Assembly: GCA_026708085.1 (NCBI GenBank)
Contig: JAPOVP010000083.1
Coordinates: 1-64,000 of the forward strand
Reading direction: 5' to 3'
Length of the DNA stretch: 64,000 bases
Origin: Caldilineaceae bacterium
Lineage (GTDB): Bacteria; Chloroflexota; Anaerolineae; Caldilineales; Caldilineaceae
Positions 62,444 to 64,000 of the stretch are shown piece by piece. How positions within the stretch are numbered: the stretch's first letter is position 1; every line of letters starts with the position of its first letter. The position numbers were made by a program, and so were the translations under genes. The notes beneath the pieces are model-generated. The model had not been told where the DNA came from. It ran no database searches and saw nothing but the letters and a program-made list of their open reading frames with translations.

Positions 62444-63910
62444 TCAGTCGGTAACCAGCCGGTATCCCCGTCCCCGGACCGTGGTGATATAGACAGGCTC
62501 TGACGGGTCTGGCTCCACCTTCTGCCGCAACCGGCTGACCAGCTTCTCGATGCGGGAATCGTCCACATCCGGCAACTGTTCGTCACCCCAAACCCCTTCG
62601 ACTATCTCGTATTTGTCTACAATGTTGTTGCTCATCAGGTAGAGTAGCTTCATCAACCGGAATTCGAGCTGCGTGAGGTCAACTGGACGGCCGCCCACGG
62701 TCACCTCCCCGCTCTCTTCATCTAGTCGAAGCCCTTCCCCCAAGGTCGCCGCAGTCTGGTGTGCCAAAACATACTCGGCAAAAAGACGGCTGAATGCACG
62801 TAACTCTTCCCGCTCTTGTACCAGGACGTGATGTTTCATCAGCTGCGACATTGAGGCCGCGTCAGGCTCCTGCCCGGAGAACAGGAGGCGCAAAGCCTCT
62901 TGCTGCTCGACAGAGCAGCTCTTCCATATCTTCTCGCCTTCGGATTGCAGGGTCAGATCGCTGCGTAGCTGTTCTATCAGACCCCTGAGAAAGGAGAAGC
63001 GATTCTGCTCGCCCTCACTGTCCCTATCCAGCGCCGCTTCCGCACGCGCCAGTATCCGGCTGACCCCGGTCAGATAGCCCGGATGCCCTCCCGTCCATTG
63101 GTAGACAAAGTCGATATCTTCCTCGAATGGAACGACGCCATTCTGCGCGCTGAAACGACGTAAGTACCGTTCCACGTCATGTCGGGGAAGGGGAGCAAGG
63201 TGCCAGGGATGGTGGGCAAACAACTCGCGGAATTCGCCGCTGTGGTCGCCGGGACGTAGCGTTGCCAGCGGCCGTACCGTTGCTGTAACAAAGACGAGCC
63301 GGTTGCCGTGCCGGTCCTTCTTGGCTCTCAAGTTGAGAAAAACGCGTGTGTCGATCCGCTGAAATGGCTCGTCAAATTCGTCGAACAGCAGGATCAGTTT
63401 GTACTCAGACTTGTGCAGCGCGGCGGTCAACCCGTTGCTGAAACTCAGAGGAACTTGAAAGACGTTGGCAGGGGCAATCAGGGCCTCGTAGGCCTCCTGC
63501 AGTTCCCGGCTTTCTGCCAGAACCGGGCTGCTCTCCTGCAGACATCTTAGCACCAACTCATAGAACCCCTGCTCCGTCATATCCAGCATGCGGTTACAGT
63601 CAATGTAAACCGGCAGAATCGCGCCGCCCTCTTCGCCCAGATGTTGCAGCCAGACATCGGCGTGGGCCAGTACCCGCATCAACGAAGACTTGCCCACATT
63701 GCTGAAGCCGGTTACCTCGACACAATGGGAACTGCTTAGCAACTGAATGATCGGCCCTACGTCGGTCTGCCTCATATCGCTTCCTTCGGACTGGCGCAGA
63801 GTCGTTGTCATAGGCCCCCCCGAACCACAGCCACTCGTGTCTTGATTCGCTACTGAGATTCTGTTTCCCACATTTTCAACAACTTGCCCGGACTCGTCAA
63901 ACAGTGGCAA
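62444..63910 (-). CDS. STAND-type P-loop ATPase with C-terminal OmpR/PhoB DNA-binding domain
   Basis: 488 aa. The P-loop is GFSNVGKSSLMRVLA (about residue 68) and Walker B LILLFDEFDEPFQRID (about 175). The ATPase region ends in a winged segment with WTGGHPGYLTGVSRIL, typical of STAND NTPases. The C-terminal 95 residues are an OmpR-type winged helix: VDLTQLEFRLMKLLYLMSNNIVDKYEIVEGVWGDEQLPDVDDSRIEKLVSRLRQKVEPDPSEPVYITTVRGRGYRLV in outline. The start is uncertain: the ORF begins with TTG inside the previous gene; ATG 63811 is a good alternative. It is likely a transcription regulator whose binding is gated by nucleotide and an unknown signal. Confidence 0.82.
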   Translation of the reverse strand: MPLFDESGQVVENVGNRISVANQDTSGCGSGGPMTTTLRQSEGSDMRQTDVGPIIQLLSSSHCVEVTGFSNVGKSSLMRVLAHADVWLQHLGEEGGAILPVYIDCNRMLDMTEQGFYELVLRCLQESSPVLAESRELQEAYEALIAPANVFQVPLSFSNGLTAALHKSEYKLILLFDEFDEPFQRIDTRVFLNLRAKKDRHGNRLVFVTATVRPLATLRPGDHSGEFRELFAHHPWHLAPLPRHDVERYLRRFSAQNGVVPFEEDIDFVYQWTGGHPGYLTGVSRILARAEAALDRDSEGEQNRFSFLRGLIEQLRSDLTLQSEGEKIWKSCSVEQQEALRLLFSGQEPDAASMSQLMKHHVLVQEREELRAFSRLFAEYVLAHQTAATLGEGLRLDEESGEVTVGGRPVDLTQLEFRLMKLLYLMSNNIVDKYEIVEGVWGDEQLPDVDDSRIEKLVSRLRQKVEPDPSEPVYITTVRGRGYRLVTD

Positions 63911-64000
63911 ATTCGGTACCGTCTTCCAGGAGAATGTCCGCCGTTAGTACCTCCAATACCGCTTCCGGCGTGGTCTGTCCGATACCGGCCACTACAGGAA
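63897..64000 (-). CDS. 3' end of a gene running off the window (partial)
   Basis: The last 33 codons read PVVAGIGQTTPEAVLEVL, then TADILLEDGTEFATV and a stop. It overlaps the possible TTG start of the STAND gene by 14 bases, suggesting an operon. Too short to assign; no family is recognised. Confidence 0.5.
   Translation of the reverse strand, partial: PVVAGIGQTTPEAVLEVLTADILLEDGTEFATV

Overview
The window is GC-rich bacterial DNA with dense, mostly operonic genes and one tRNA. The mix suggests a Chloroflexota bacterium of the Caldilinea/Anaerolineae type; this is inference, not a marker-gene result. Supporting genes are two tandem type-I glutamine synthetases, RNase J with FtsK, an F420 ligase (CofE), Tat-exported family-5 binding lipoproteins and a sulfatase.

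Left part (0.3-20 kb, almost all on the minus strand). It opens with a deoxy-sugar oxidation cassette: Gfo/Idh/MocA oxidoreductase, L-rhamnose mutarotase and a lactonase-like amidohydrolase. Next come an AT-richer patch with a PD-(D/E)XK nuclease and an antitoxin fragment, a class III aminotransferase, and a sulfatase. A tight operon follows (LolA-like protein, MFS, GH32-like propeller, second MFS). Then come an AAA ATPase coupled to a frameshifted PIN gene, a haloalkane-dehalogenase-like hydrolase with FtsK, and RNase J.

Middle (20-46 kb). Two glutamine synthetases are divergent from a molybdopterin oxidoreductase. Then come antitoxin debris (HicB remnant, DUF433), leucyl aminopeptidase, a class I aminotransferase, an MFS gene and tRNA-Arg(CCG) with promoter and terminator. 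A CofE-YqeB operon (F420 and Mo-cofactor functions) is divergent from a TsaC-GT4-GT26 operon. After these lie a plant-type LRR protein, a solute-binding lipoprotein, a 921-aa TIM-barrel protein and a MoxR-DUF58 pair.

Right part (46.9-61.5 kb, plus strand). This looks like an oligosaccharide or peptide uptake locus. Two paralogous beta-propeller proteins (HHWFGYYDK motif) bracket an FG-GAP protein, two 673-aa family-5 binding lipoproteins, two permeases and two ATPases. The last ATPase apparently starts at a non-canonical ATC codon. The window ends with a PH-like membrane protein, a STAND ATPase fused to an OmpR-type DNA-binding domain, and the tail of one more gene.

The most unusual signal is the repeat landscape. 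Many tracts with a strict 7-bp period lie in intergenic DNA and, in places, inside genes, where they supply linkers or stop codons. Four of them lead directly into a hairpin-rich repeat whose stem shows a compensatory base-pair change. Separately, a 360-bp array of 10-bp units, with a 150-bp higher-order period, begins right after an orphan antitoxin gene.
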